This document shows, one piece after another, positions 28,984-40,440 of a DNA stretch of 64,000 nt (position 1 is its first letter; the number at the start of each line of letters is the position of its first letter). A program made the translations under genes and the position numbers. The stretch is from Branchipolynoe longqiensis (lineage: Eukaryota; Annelida; Polychaeta; Phyllodocida; Polynoidae). The DNA lies in contig CM059189.1 of NCBI GenBank assembly GCA_030323885.1, positions 51,867,661 through 51,931,660 of the forward strand. The letters run 5' to 3'. The notes beneath the pieces are model-generated. The model was not told the origin of the DNA, made no database searches, and saw nothing but the letters and a program-made list of their open reading frames with translations.

Positions 28984-29396
28984 TAGACACTACTGGCATA
29001 TTGGCATAGATTTGCTGAACAGGTAGAGAATGAAATAGATGATTGTAACTAGATGCATCGAATAGACTTTTAAAGCATATAAATTAAGGAGATGAAGATC
29101 CGCGTCGCTTGCCGGTAGTGCTAGTTACGTGGTGGCGTCATCACTTTTCTGCACACAATTTTGAGTCACGCACGAAAATGCTGATTCGGAGGCTAGCTGC
29201 CATTTAGAAGCCCATTAAATTTGACAATTTTCAGTTTTTGTCTGGTCAAAATCCATCAAGATGTGAGAGATATATTTCAGCTTTTTGAAGTTGAACATAC
29301 GTTTCTTTACACTAGTATTTAAACATTTTTTAATTGGGTGCATTCAGGGTGCTTAAAAAAAGTCCAACTCCAATTAATATTAATCTAATCAGACTC
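28984..29396. other. Nothing recognised
   Basis: AT-rich; no supported feature. Confidence 0.4.
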
Positions 29397-29805
29397 TAGA
29401 TAAAGTATTCACCCTGTACTCGCAGTACACGGGTGAATAACAACCCTATATAAAAACAGTCGAAAAAGCGGGTTAAGGAAATGAGAGCCTAATTTCACAA
29501 TCTAAGAAGCAACATTTATTCTTTACATATGTCTTATTGATAGCCCGCTACGTTTGAGTTGAAAAATATAATATAGTATCTAGTTTAATAAGATTTAAAA
29601 GTGAAATCGACAGCGTTCTGCGGCCGCCATCTTGTCTTTTTGCATTCTCTCCCATTTCACCAAGTCTGTGCCGATTATAAGTAACCATTTGACACTGGAG
29701 GCAGGCATTCTACTTCTTGTTCCATACTAACGCTATTTTCGCCCGTATTTAGACTACGTTGTCTTTCACCTGTGTACTACAAGTACCGGGTGAATCTTTT
29801 ATCTA
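29397..29805 (-). repeat. M1 MITE (TAGATAAAAG ends), 9-bp target duplication
   Basis: TAGATAAAG..ATTCACCC at left, GGGTGAATCTTTTATCTA at right; flanks ATCAGACTC and ATCAGACTT (one mismatch). Reverse orientation relative to the copies at 31151 and 55472. Confidence 0.85.
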
Positions 29806-30006
29806 ATCAGACTTATGTCACTCATGTGAAAATGTCAGTCTTCACTCAAAAATAGCAGGCTATGATACACAAACATTATAACCGTTTATTTAGCATATTA
29901 TATTGCAAATTCATGGAGTTATAACCATAATTCAGCCTTCGGACACTTATTCCAATGCATTGTTCAGCAGCCCTGTGACAGGAACAGGGCTAAGGGAGTA
30001 ACTACT

Positions 30007-30299
30007 GGGCTGCGTTCAGGGTTCGTCTCAGAGGCGCCTCGGCGACGGGCTTGACGTCACGCTAGTCTGAACGGATTTAGCTGTTGGCCGCCTCGAAAAT
30101 GGTGGCGGCCCTTTGCAATGGAAAAGCTGCGCTCTGATTGGATGAAACCACTGAATAACAGCGGCCATTTTCGAGGGCGCTTTTCATCTCCAGTCTGAAA
30201 AGGGAGGCGTCGCCGAGACGCACCCTGAACGCAAATAGACCAAAAAGCATCGCCGAGACGTCTCCGAGGTGCCTCCGAGACGGACCCTGAACGCGGCCC
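30007..30299. repeat. MITE with GGGCTGCGTTCAGGGT ends
   Basis: GGGCTGCGTTCAGGGTTCGT at left mirrors ACGGACCCTGAACGCGGCCC at right. An inner second copy of the end (GACGCACCCTGAACGC) lies at 30217. Confidence 0.82.
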
Positions 30300-30415
30300 T
30301 GGCGACAGCGTTGCGGGAGTAACTATAACTGACCCTATTATCGCTCATATACGAGTCAACTCAATAATGCATCTATAGACAGTATTGAGATTGCATCTGA
30401 ACACCGCGTCCGATT

Positions 30416-30440
30416 TAATAATAATAATAATAATAATAAC
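30416..30440. repeat. (AAT)n microsatellite
   Basis: Eight AAT units. Confidence 0.95.
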
Positions 30441-31068
30441 ATATTTATTTCCACATGATCAATGTACACACAAGTTGATATTTATATCAATAATTTTTTC
30501 ACATGAAAAAGGAGAAAGCAGAAGTACAATAGACTGATATATTCTGAATAGTCAATACAATAGACAATACTTATGATGCATTTCTTCTTTAGTCATATGA
30601 ATACAAAACCGAACGGATTGTCAGAAAATTCAAGAAAAGGTTAGTTTCAAATAAAGATGTGGCCTTTATATCATTTGAACACTCAGAACAGGGCCCAAGC
30701 TTCGGGGGGGCGAAACAATCGCGTCTGCTTTTCACACTGACACTGTGACAGTGACACTAGTGTCGTACTCGTAGTGACAGTGATACTGATACAGTGATCA
30801 AACATGAACAGAAATTACTTATACTTACCCATCGGCATCGAGTGGTAAAAAGTCGTAATTATTTAACACACATTCTGCAGAGCTTAGATATATCCAATAA
30901 CTTACTGATATTACTATAACGGCAAATAGTTTAAAATAAAACATAATAAATCTCTTAGTTTACGTTGCACGGAAGACACTGTAGCCAGTCTCTGTTTTGA
31001 TCGTGTACGCCTGCGCGTGACAGGTGCTCACATGACATGGGTCATGTGATTTGGCCGCTTAGTGGGCC
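30441..31068. other. Nothing recognised
   Basis: Short GTGACA/CACTGT clusters near 30745; otherwise unique-looking. Confidence 0.35.
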
Positions 31069-31984
31069 GGTGTTGCGGTTTGCCAGGGACCCCAGTTTGC
31101 CAGGGACACATCGTTTCTGCACATGCGTCAAAATCGAACAGCATCGTCACTAGATAAAAGATTCACCCGGTACTTGTAGTACACGGGTGAAGACCAGCCT
31201 TATATAAATACGGGGGAAAATAGCATTAATATGGAAGTGAGGCTACAGTATGTGGCTCCAGTATCAAATGGCTACCCATATTATGTATATAGCCACAGAG
31301 TTGGTGAAATGGGAGAGAATGCAAAAAAGACAAAATGGCGGCCGCAGAACGCCGTCGATTTCACTTTTAAATCTCATTAAACTATATATTATATTATATT
31401 TTTCAACTCAAAGGTAGCGGGTAAATAATAAAACAGATGTAAAGAATAAATGTTGCTTCTTAGATTGTTAAATTAGGCTCTCAATTCTTTGACCCGTTTT
31501 TTTCCCAGCTTTTACATAAGGCTGGTTTGCACCCCTACTGCAGCAGTACGGGGTGAATCTTGTATCTACATCGTCACTAACCTTATAAATTTATTATAAT
31601 GTTTTTGGTAAAGATGTTTTCTATATGTGTACCAAACGATTTGTTTCTAGATGGTGTAATTTGAAAGATATTTGACTTCGTCTGTATTTTCTGTATGAAC
31701 ATTGCTCACGACCATTGACAATGCCTTGACTTTGACGGTACGCGCAGTGCAAAACGTTAGTTTTATTCAAAAATAATAGAAATCAAGAACCCTAACCTTA
31801 TAAATTTAATATAGTATTTATGGTAAATATGTTTTCTATATGTGTACCAAGCGATTTGTTTCTAGATGGTGTAATTTGAGAGATATTTGACTTCTTCTGT
31901 ATGAAGATTTGCTCACGGCCGTTAACAATGCATTTGAATGGATGTGCCCCTGGCAAACTGGTATGCCTCGGAAACCGCAACACC
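31069..31984. repeat. TIR element interrupted by an M1 MITE
   Basis: GGTGTTGCGGTTTGCCAGGG and CAGTTTGCCAGGGACACATC at left mirror GATGTGCCCCTGGCAAACTG and CGGAAACCGCAACACC at right. M1 is inserted at 31151. Inside, about 135 bp (TTTTCTATATGTGTACCAA etc.) is tandemly duplicated (31577 and 31793). Confidence 0.75.
31151..31568 (+). repeat. M1 MITE, 418 bp, perfect 9-bp target duplication
   Basis: TAGATAAAAGATTCACCCGG ... GGGGTGAATCTTGTATCTA, flanked by CATCGTCAC on both sides. Confidence 0.95.
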
Positions 31985-32155
31985 TGTTTACTGCCAGCCT
32001 ATTTCGGTTACGACAGCGCCAATTTTCAATTGGCAATATCCCTATGCGGTTCTCCCCAGTAGTTGCACCCCTACGTAGTTTGTAAAACACTGCTGGTAAC
32101 TAGCTCGTGACTAGTCGCTGCGGCTGGGGCGGTGTTGAACCTAAATCTTGTAAAT

Positions 32156-34260
32156 TAAGCCGTGTTCACACGGGCAAAATATAAAGCGAGTTAGACAAGG
32201 CGAATCATATGAATCAATTTAGTTTGAAAGTGTTTCGCGTTCACACGGGCAGTGCTTTGAATCGGTTTAAGGCGGAAGTGGATATCTGCACATGAGCAAG
32301 TCCAGACTAACCAGCGCCATTTTGGGTTCGACGACGCCGGCACCAGAGAGTGTGGGTTCGACCTAGATATGTAATGACTGAGCGGTCAAAACTTCTGCTG
32401 GGCAGTGAAACCCTAAAAATAAATGATGAACAAAATATATGTGCACCTCTAGCGGTTTCATAGACCAAATTATAGTATATAGTTCGACATGCTTAGTCCG
32501 CATCACGTAAGTCGGTTGCGTCCACATGGGCAAAATAAACCACAGAAATCGCCTCACGTAAACTACCTCGGTAGGTGGTTTACAGCATCCGCATCACGTG
32601 AATCGATTCAGCCTTAATCCGCCATAAGCCGTGGTCACACGGGCAAAAAATAAAGCGATTTAGACAAGGCGAATACTAGGAGTCGAATTAGCGGCCCGTT
32701 CACACGGGCAGTACTTGGGCCGGAAGTCGATATCAGCGCATGAGCAAGTCCAGTCTGACCAGCGCCAGTTTTCGGTTAGGCGAAGTCACCACGAGAGAGT
32801 GTGTTCGACCTAGATATGTATTTAATAAATCTTATTCGTTTGGCACGATCAAAACTTCTGCTGGGCAGTGAAACCCTAAAAATAAATGATTAAAAAAATA
32901 TCTGTGCACAGTTAGCGGTTTAATAGAGGATAAAACGTTTCAACATAGATCGCTTCCTGTATACCACCTAGCGAAGCGTTTTACATTAAACGATTTATAT
33001 GAATCGATTCAGCCCTAAAACGCCTCAGGCGTGCGTTCACACGGCAAATCTGAGTCGAACTAGGCAAGTGGTTTTGCGTGAGGCGTTTTAACTTGCCCGT
33101 GTGAATACAGCTAAAACGTTTCGCTAGGTGGTATACAGGAAGCGATCTATGTTGAAACGTTTTATCTTGCCCGTGTGAACGCATATGAAGCGATTTAGGA
33201 CGTCACACGCATGCGCAGTCAAGACCTTGGTTTGTTGACTTTCCGGTCGATCTAAAGCGCATATTATATAATTTAATTAATGAAACCGCTATCTATGCAC
33301 AGATATTTTTTTCATCATTTATTTTTAGGGTTTCACTGCCCAGCAGAAGTTTTGACCGTTCCAAACCAATACAATTAATTAAATACATATCTAGGTCGAA
33401 TCCACTCTCTCGTGGTGGTGCTGGTCACACTGGACTTGCTCATGCGCAGATATCGACTTCCGGCCCAAGTACTGCCCGTGTGAACGCGCATCGTGAGCCG
33501 TGTTCACACAGGGAAAATGTGAGGCGAATCAGACAAATCGAATCAGTTGAGGCGAATTAGCGGCCCGTTCACACGGACACTGCGTGAGGCGGAAGTGGAT
33601 ATCTGCGCATGAGCAAGTCCAGGCTAACCAGCGCCATTATGGGTTCGACGATGCTGGCACCAGAGAGTGTGGGTTCGACTTATGCCCTGTTTACACGGGC
33701 GATTTAAAACGCCACATATAAAACGCCTTGCCTAGATCGACTCACATTTGCCGTGTAGACGCGGTTCTGTGGCGTTTTAGGGCTGAATCGCTTCATATGA
33801 AACGCCTCATCTATACCACCTCAGGAGGTGGTTTATTTGAAGCGATTCAGCTTGTTCCCGGGCGGCGATAGTATAAAATAGTAGTGCGTGCCGGGAACAG
33901 GGGGAGCAGTAACTAATCGCTGGTTCCCGGCAGTGTTAGGGCCCGATTACGCCGAAATCTAGTGAATGCGATCATATTTAACAGAATAATATTTAATTAA
34001 ATTAACCTTAAATTCCAAGCGATATTAGCATAGCAGCTACATCTGCGTCGAATCGACGTGTGTAAACTAAACAAAATAGCAGTGCATGCCAGCTACAGGC
34101 GCCTGCTTGTTCCCGGTGCCGACACACTTTCAAACTCTGCTGTGTAAACACGCATCTAAAACGCTTCATATGAATCGCTTTGTCTATATGAATCGCTTTG
34201 TCCAAATACATCGACCGTCACGGTGGACGCGTGCGAGTTGGTTTAGCAGTATTTTAAAAC
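32156..34260. repeat. Cluster of nested M3 foldback MITEs
   Basis: CCGTGTTCACACGGG or its complement recurs at about 32160, 32637, 32698, 33040, 33170, 33470, 33497, 33565, 33680 and 34140. Between them lie repeated GCGATTTAGACAAGGCGAAT phrases and three copies of AAACTTCTGCTGGGCAGTGA (two direct, one inverted at 33335). At least four overlapping or nested elements; exact borders could not be assigned. Confidence 0.75.
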
Positions 34261-34848
34261 TAAATACACCATAAATCGAAGGAATCTTATGGAATTATTT
34301 TACAGGATTGTTTGTTAATATGTTTTGTTTATTTTGTCAAAGTTTTGTAATTGATAAATATATCAGTTAAATGTGTTAGAGTGATCATTAGTTAGAGTGC
34401 TTAAACCTAAGTTTTGTAATTGATAAATATATCAATTAAATGTGATGTAGAGTGATCAATAGTTAGAGTGCTGGAACCTAGTATTAGCCAACATTACACA
34501 AACGCTAAGTTACATTCAACCCCTCGATCCTTGTTTCAAGTTGCACAGCCACATAAAAACATTTATTCATGAATACTCAGCCTGGTTTGATGGAGCATAT
34601 AAATTCTCCACGTCAATGGGGTACCATTTTGCTTATCAGCACCATTACATCTACATTGTCTTTGATGTGATCTATTTTGTTGAATTGTTTCTCTGTTCAG
34701 TGGACGCACGCTCTCATTCCCAATTTTAACTGTCAGAAGCTGACACGGTCCTTTCATTAAGTATTAATAAATAAAAGTGACGATACTGAATTCGCCAACA
34801 AAACGTAACAAAAAACCCGGTTTGCCTCAAAAGAAGACATCTCCACAA

Positions 34849-35337
34849 ATGAATGGCGCAGGAGCATATGAAGTTTCGGCTCTGTCGGACGATGACCTCA
34901 GAGCTCAGTTGAAGGACCATGGAATCAACCCTGGACCCATCTTAGAGTCGACACGCCGGGTCTACGAGAAGAAGCTGTGGCGCATACTGGAGGAACATGT
35001 GCACAGCGAGGCAGTGCAGGTCGATTCACCAACACCTATACCCGAACCAGAACCACTGCCGCGCGCCGTGCCACCAGCACCACTGATAAAGCCGGTGTTC
35101 AGTGACCAAGATGATACCACTCTCCCCACCACTCCTACGACGGACCACACCTACTCCAGCTGTGCCACTCCACCAACCATTGGACCCAGCGGCGCGCCAC
35201 CTGCTGCCAAGCCCATTCCGCGAGGCCCTCCCACACCACCTCGGAACATCGTCAATCACACTCCACACCCAGTTGCCATCACCTCTTCGTCCAGCCTCCC
35301 CACCACCACAATCACCTCCTTTTCCACGCACAAGAAC
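34849..35337 (+). CDS. LINE ORF1 (Gag-like), N-terminal part with LEM domain
   Basis: The first ATG is at 34849 and the frame is open to the SINE inserted at 35338. Residues about 8-48 read like a LEM domain: AYEVSALSDDDLRAQL, then the hallmark NPGPILESTRRVYEKKL. LEM domains bind the chromatin protein BAF and are usually found at the N terminus of inner-nuclear-membrane proteins. A Pro/Ser/Thr-rich linker follows. The same frame resumes after the SINE, in the Gag part with zinc knuckles. I take the LEM domain as part of the LINE because frame, spacing and the absence of an intron signal fit. A host LEM exon is the main alternative. Confidence 0.75.
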
Positions 35338-35634
35338 CTCTGTGGCGGAGTGGTTAGAGTGTCTGACTTTTTTCTAGGTCAGACTCCTAATCTGAAGGTT
35401 GGTGGTTCGATTCCCCATGCCCCCACCTCTGCCAATTTGGATTTCCACCGCTGTGGATAACTTACAGCGTCATCAAAGGCCAGTTGCTCTCATACCATGT
35501 CTATGTGGTGTGGGAGGTTAAAAATCCCTTGGGTCGGTAAAAGTGAAGGCTCGGGCTTTCTATCGACAAACTGTCTAATGGTGAAAACAAGTCTATTCAG
35601 GCTTATCCATAATAGGCAGTATAAATCTTCAAGA
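35338..35634 (+). repeat. SINE S2 inserted in the LINE ORF1
   Basis: tRNA-like head (GGCGGAGTGGTTAGAGTGTC, B box GGTGGTTCGATTCCCC) and the body seen at 25150 and 43442. AAGAAC flanks both sides (35332-35337, 35635-35640). Insert plus duplication is 303 bp, a multiple of three, so the downstream frame is preserved, but the SINE brings a stop at 35458. Confidence 0.93.
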
Positions 35635-35640
35635 AAGAAC

Positions 35641-36816
35641 AACAACACCATCACCAACAGGTCAGTCTCCCCACCCCGTGTGCCCGACAAGGACCCCAAG
35701 TCCAGCGACGATGAGTCCGTTGACACACGCCCAGCAGCCGCAGCCCAACCAGCCCCCCACTCCAAATACCCCACCAAGGCTGACTCTTGGTCCAAGGTAG
35801 TTCGAAAGAACAAACGCAAGACGCCCACAACCGCTACACCTCCACAAACCGAGTACCACGGTGATAGCCGCCGCCCCAAGAGGTTCCTTGCCCTCTTCCT
35901 CTTCAATGGCAAGTTAGAAGACACGCTGAAGGAACTCGACAAGTTCGATCGCACCCAAGGCACTACCCCTCTCTCCCTGGATAAATACCCTGACCACCTC
36001 GTCATTGGTGCCAAGACACAGGTTTCCCTCGACAGACTCCGAGCCTCAACAACTTTTACGAAGATGCGTGGATCAGCCAAGACGCACCACTATGTCATCT
36101 CTGGCCTCCACCCACGCATAAACCCCGCCGACCTGATAGGACGACATTCCATTGTCAGCGCCTCCCGGATAAATAAGGGAGACATTGCCACTTACTGTGC
36201 CAATGTCTTCACTGACCATCCAATAGACACCACTTGCCGGCTTGACTGTGGAGCCTACGGTCTCCTACGAATCGCCATTCCTCACCTCAGACCAACCTTT
36301 TGCACCACCTGCCAACAATACGGCCATTACAGGCATGAATGCAAAGCCACTGCCGCTGTATGCGCATGCTGTGCCGCTCCGGGGCACATTGCCGCTAACT
36401 GTGAGGCACCCGTCAGGTGCTCTGCCTGCAAAGGTAATCACAAAGCCAAGAGTAGAGACTGCCCAGTGCGCATCCAGCTGTGGAAGCGGCTAAACCCACC
36501 CCTACTTCCCCCTCCTGCCTGCCCCACTCCCCCCACCCAACCTGAGGCCCCCCCTACTGCTGCCCTGCCTGTCCAACCTGATGCCCTCCCTTCCACTGCC
36601 CCTCCTTCTCCCTCTGCTTCCTCCTACCCATCCCTCACCACCACCAACGCATTGTCCCTCCACCCCAGCCCTGCCCCTCTGCCCCCCTCACTCCTCTCCC
36701 TCAACCTCACCGCCCCCAAACCCAAGATCTCCCAAGCAACCACATCCACTCCACCAAGATCCCACCCAACAGATTCAACCCTCATGCTGACACCCTTCGC
36801 ATACGTCTCCACCTAG
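35641..36816 (+). CDS. LINE ORF1 (Gag-like), C-terminal part with three zinc knuckles
   Basis: Continues ORF1 in the same frame. A PRE_C2HC-like region (HHYVISGLHPRINPADL) precedes three knuckles: CTTCQQYGHYRHEC and CACCAAPGHIAANC (both C-x2-C-x4-H-x4-C) and CSACKGNHKAKSRDC. This is the standard RNA-binding Gag layout of I/Jockey-group LINEs. A long Pro/Ser-rich tail ends at 36816. Without the SINE, ORF1 would be about 554 residues. The Pro-rich tail overlaps endonuclease sequence in another frame, which points to an internal deletion. Confidence 0.9.
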   Translation, partial: NNTITNRSVSPPRVPDKDPKSSDDESVDTRPAAAAQPAPHSKYPTKADSWSKVVRKNKRKTPTTATPPQTEYHGDSRRPKRFLALFLFNGKLEDTLKELDKFDRTQGTTPLSLDKYPDHLVIGAKTQVSLDRLRASTTFTKMRGSAKTHHYVISGLHPRINPADLIGRHSIVSASRINKGDIATYCANVFTDHPIDTTCRLDCGAYGLLRIAIPHLRPTFCTTCQQYGHYRHECKATAAVCACCAAPGHIAANCEAPVRCSACKGNHKAKSRDCPVRIQLWKRLNPPLLPPPACPTPPTQPEAPPTAALPVQPDALPSTAPPSPSASSYPSLTTTNALSLHPSPAPLPPSLLSLNLTAPKPKISQATTSTPPRSHPTDSTLMLTPFAYVST

Positions 36817-37745
36817 CACACTCCGTCATGGATGTATACAACATTTACAACCCTGTCAACACTACTTATACTCTAAACCACATCTTCCGGGCCCTCGGCA
36901 ACGGCACAGATCACCAGGTTGTCATGGGAGACTTTAACACCCACCACTCCTCCTGGGGACGCAACAACATCGATTCCCCTCGAGGCTGTGTCCTCCTAGC
37001 AGAGATCCTCGACTCAACATCCCATTCTATCCTCAACGATGGCTCGCCTACTTACAGGGCAAGCACATCAATCGATCTCTGCATCACCGACTCCTGCCTT
37101 GCAGCCGCAGCTTCCTGGGAGCTCACAACACTATACTCAGACCACCACGCAGCTCTCCTCCACACCAATGCACCCAAAGTCACCCACCCCCCACCATCAC
37201 CCAGATTCAACCTAAACCACGCGGACTGGGCAACCTTCAACCTTCGTCTAAAAAACTTAATAGATCTGAACCCACCGACCACATGTGATGAGTTCACAAC
37301 ACTCACTTACCAAGCAATGACAGACACCATAAAGCAAACCATCTCCTGTAATCACACTGGCCGCACCACCTCCAATGCAATGAGGAGAGCAAAAAGATTC
37401 TGCAACAAACTCCTCTACAAGCTACGCACGAACCCCAACCGAGGCACTGAGAATCTCGTTAAAATAGCCACCAGTTGGGCCAAAGATGTCGAGCTTGCCG
37501 AATCGGACAGGAAGTGGAAACTCTGGTGTACCAAAATAAACTCTCACACCACCTCCAGACAACTCTGGCGCAAACTTAACAGCATCCAGGGGAGACTCAC
37601 CACCCCCCCACTCTACCCACACCCTGGCCAAATTGCAGCAGAACACAACAAAATGTTCACGGACAGAACAGACCCTGCAATCAACCTCCCTTATGCCCAC
37701 CAACAAGCGCTCACCAGGAACTCCACCTGGAGAGCGACCTCATAG
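36729..37745 (+). pseudogene. LINE ORF2, endonuclease part lacking its N terminus
   Basis: APE-type endonuclease landmarks VYNIYNP, MGDFNTHHSSWG, SIDLCITD and YSDHHA are all present, so the C-terminal catalytic half (Asp/Asn, Asp, Ser-Asp-His) is there. The start of the domain, with the first Asn and the catalytic Glu, is missing: this frame is joined directly to the Gag tail near 36729. It ends at a stop at 37743. The RT frame begins upstream of that stop in another frame, so one frameshift separates endonuclease from RT. The copy should not encode an active endonuclease. Confidence 0.85.
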
Positions 37746-40306
37746 ACATTTCAACAGCCACACCATCCACCCATAATCTTGACACCCACCTGACCAGGGC
37801 TGAGCTTGACCGAGCCCTAGGCAAAACCACAAAGAAGACAACCCCGGGAGCCGATGGAGTCCCTAACACTGCATGGACAAAGTTATCTGCCACTAACAGG
37901 GAAACTCTCCTCCCCCTCCTCGACAATATCTTCTACAATGCGGACATACCCCAATCTTGGAAGGATGCTGATATCATCCCCATCCCCAAGAAAACCCCGG
38001 GCGAAGTCAGACCCATCTCCCTTCTCCAATCCCTCGGGAAGGTTAGTGAAAGAATTGTCCTCGCCCGTCTCCAGATGGTCACAGAAGACCCCACCACTGG
38101 CCTACCAGAGGAGGTCATCGGCTACCGAGGAGGACGAGGCACTCAGCACGCCGTCGCCACCCTCATTGAGAGCATTTCCTATGGCCTTGGTACTGGACAT
38201 GAAACTGCAATCATCTTCCTTGACCTCGAGAAAGCCTTTGAGCTCATCGACCACAACGTGGTACTGACATCAATGGCTGATCTTGGCATTGCCGGCCGGC
38301 CTCTTGCATATCTCCGAAATTACCTCCAGAACAGGCGAGCCAGAGTATGTGTCCAAGGCACCTCTTCTCCCTACCTCAAACTAAAAAATGGTGTCCCCCA
38401 GGGTGCAGTGCTCAGCCCCCTCCTCTTCAATGCAGTGATGGCATCTCTCGTTAGGAGGCTTAAACAAGACCTAGCCACCCGAGAGATCACAGACACAACC
38501 ATAGTCTGCTACGCAGATGACATCGCCATCACCTGCTCCCATGCGATCAATGCACAGGATCTCGCTGAGCAGGTGCTCCACCTGGTAGGAAACGCCTGCC
38601 GGGACCTTGGATTAAAAATCTCCCCCACCAAGACCAAGATCATGCACATGTTCAGAGGTCAACCACTTCACCCCCTCTACCTAGATGGATCCCCTATCGA
38701 ATGGGTCTCCACCTTCGACTACCTAGGTATCCGTCTAGACCGAGACCTGAACATGAGAGCCCTCTGCCGCCACTTGGCCACCAGAATGACCAACAGACTC
38801 CTCCTCATGAAGAGGATCTCCGGCTTCTCCTGGGGCGCCCCGGACAGTGTACTCGCACTCTTCTACCGCCAGGCAGTCCGCTCCCTCTTCGACTACGCTG
38901 CGCCCACACTCGCTCTCACAGCCCTCGGGCTTGACAACCCCCAAACTCAACTACCCAAGAACAAGATCTTTTTGAACGAGTTCCGGAAACTTGAGAACAT
39001 CCAACACAGGGATGCCAGGCTTGTCCTCCGTGTTCCCAGCACCACCAGGATCGAGATCCTCCTCCTTGAATCAGGCCTCCCTCCCCTCCACCTCCGAGGC
39101 AAACAACTTCTCACCACCCATCTCACAAGAACCCTTTCCTCAGGCCTTTCAACAACAATCCGCAGAGCCGCGGCCTACCTCCGAGATGGGACCCGCGTTC
39201 ACCCTCACATCTCCTACCGTCTCAAGAATGCCATCACCACCCTCAAGGACTCCCACGGACTCCACATTGCAGACTTCGCCCTGAGCCCTCTCAAGCCACC
39301 TTGGGTTTCCATCCCAGTGGAAACCCGAACCACCAACCTAGTTGCTGCCAAGGCGGCTTACACCACCCCAGAACTCCACTCCCTGGCTCTCGAGGCCATA
39401 ACTCAGGCGAAGGTGGAATTTCCTCTCGCAAAGACTGTCTACACCGATGGCTCCCTTAACCCAACATCAGGTAGAGCAGGAGCCGGAATCTTCATCCCCT
39501 TCTCCAACACAAAGAACACCACCAGGGTGTCAGACTTTGCTTCCACTCTCGATACCGAGCTCGCCGCCACTCACTTGGCCCTCGAAGACCTCCACAACTC
39601 AAGTGCCATCATCATTACCGACTCTTTGAATGCCATCAAAGAGATCGCCCACCCAAATGCCCGACACTCCCTTGCCGACGCAATCCATATTAAAATCTTC
39701 ACCAGACATCAGGCACACCTCAAAACAGTCCTGCTATGGGTCCCCTCGCATATAGGACTGTATGGTAATGACCAGGCCGACTATGCCGCTCTAGCCGGTG
39801 CCAACCGAGCAGACGTAGAAACAGCCATCCTTCCATCCATCACCAAACTGGCCGCCGCCGCTTCTCGAGCCACCACCAAACTCTGGGAACGAGCCACACA
39901 GAAGGAACAAGTACGGAACCCTTATTCAATAAGCTGGCTCTGGTACACCCTGGTCAGGACGAACATCCCCCATCCAGTCGGCCTTCCTGCTTCTACACAA
40001 GTCGCCATCAACCGCTTCAGGACTGGCTACCGCCGTTGGATTGATGTCCCCAACCTCCAGCGCTGTCCCTGCGGAACTAATATCTTTAATGTGGCCCACA
40101 TACTCGCCTCATGTGGCGCCATCGACAGATCTGCCATCAGCGACTTCATGGAGGATGCTGACCGCCAACTCAGCGACAATAGGGCCGCTCTGGCTATCCT
40201 CTCAAGGATTTCCAAGTCATCCTGGAACGCACTTGCGCGCTTCTACCGCCAGAATGCAGACATCATCAACACTGTCGGTCGCCCAGTTCATGACATCGGG
40301 GACTAG
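37716..40306 (+). CDS. LINE ORF2, reverse transcriptase plus RNase H (I-type LINE)
   Basis: One uninterrupted frame. RT landmarks in order: TTPGADGVPNTAW, WKDADIIPIPKK, RPISLLQSLGK, FLDLEKAFELIDH, GVPQGAVLSPLLFN and the catalytic YADD in CYADDIAIT. After the thumb comes RNase H with VYTDGSLN, DTELAAT, ITDSLNA and VPSHIGLYGNDQAD (all four acidic positions retained). It closes with a Cys/His motif (RCPCGTNIFNVAHILASC). RT and RNase H look intact, so this is a fairly young copy even though the endonuclease is broken. RNase H downstream of RT places it in the I/R1-like group. Confidence 0.93.
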
Positions 40307-40440
40307 CAGGCCCCACCTCATCGCCATAGCTGACTTGGTGCCACTACTAACTAACCACTAATTTTCACTGCAACAAACAGGTAACCCCACCCTCTGCCTA
40401 ACTAATCCTCCTCACTTCACTTCTTCCTCTGGCCTTGGCC
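40307..40440 (+). other. LINE 3' UTR
   Basis: C-rich sequence after the ORF2 stop, up to the following SINE. No clear poly-A or short-repeat tail is visible. Confidence 0.5.

Noticed and set aside
28860..28986. Gelsolin-like motif (DTFIYDTAEVFVWMGADA)
   Set aside because: Short, no other gelsolin strands, no splice context, and it lies at the end of an RTE-derived repeat; similarity is probably chance.
35338..35425. Possible tRNA gene (A and B boxes)
   Set aside because: Head of an S2 SINE present at three places in the window, with an enlarged anticodon region.
38701..39629. Secondary ORFs overlapping the LINE RT on both strands
   Set aside because: Shadows of the C-rich RT-RNase H frame.
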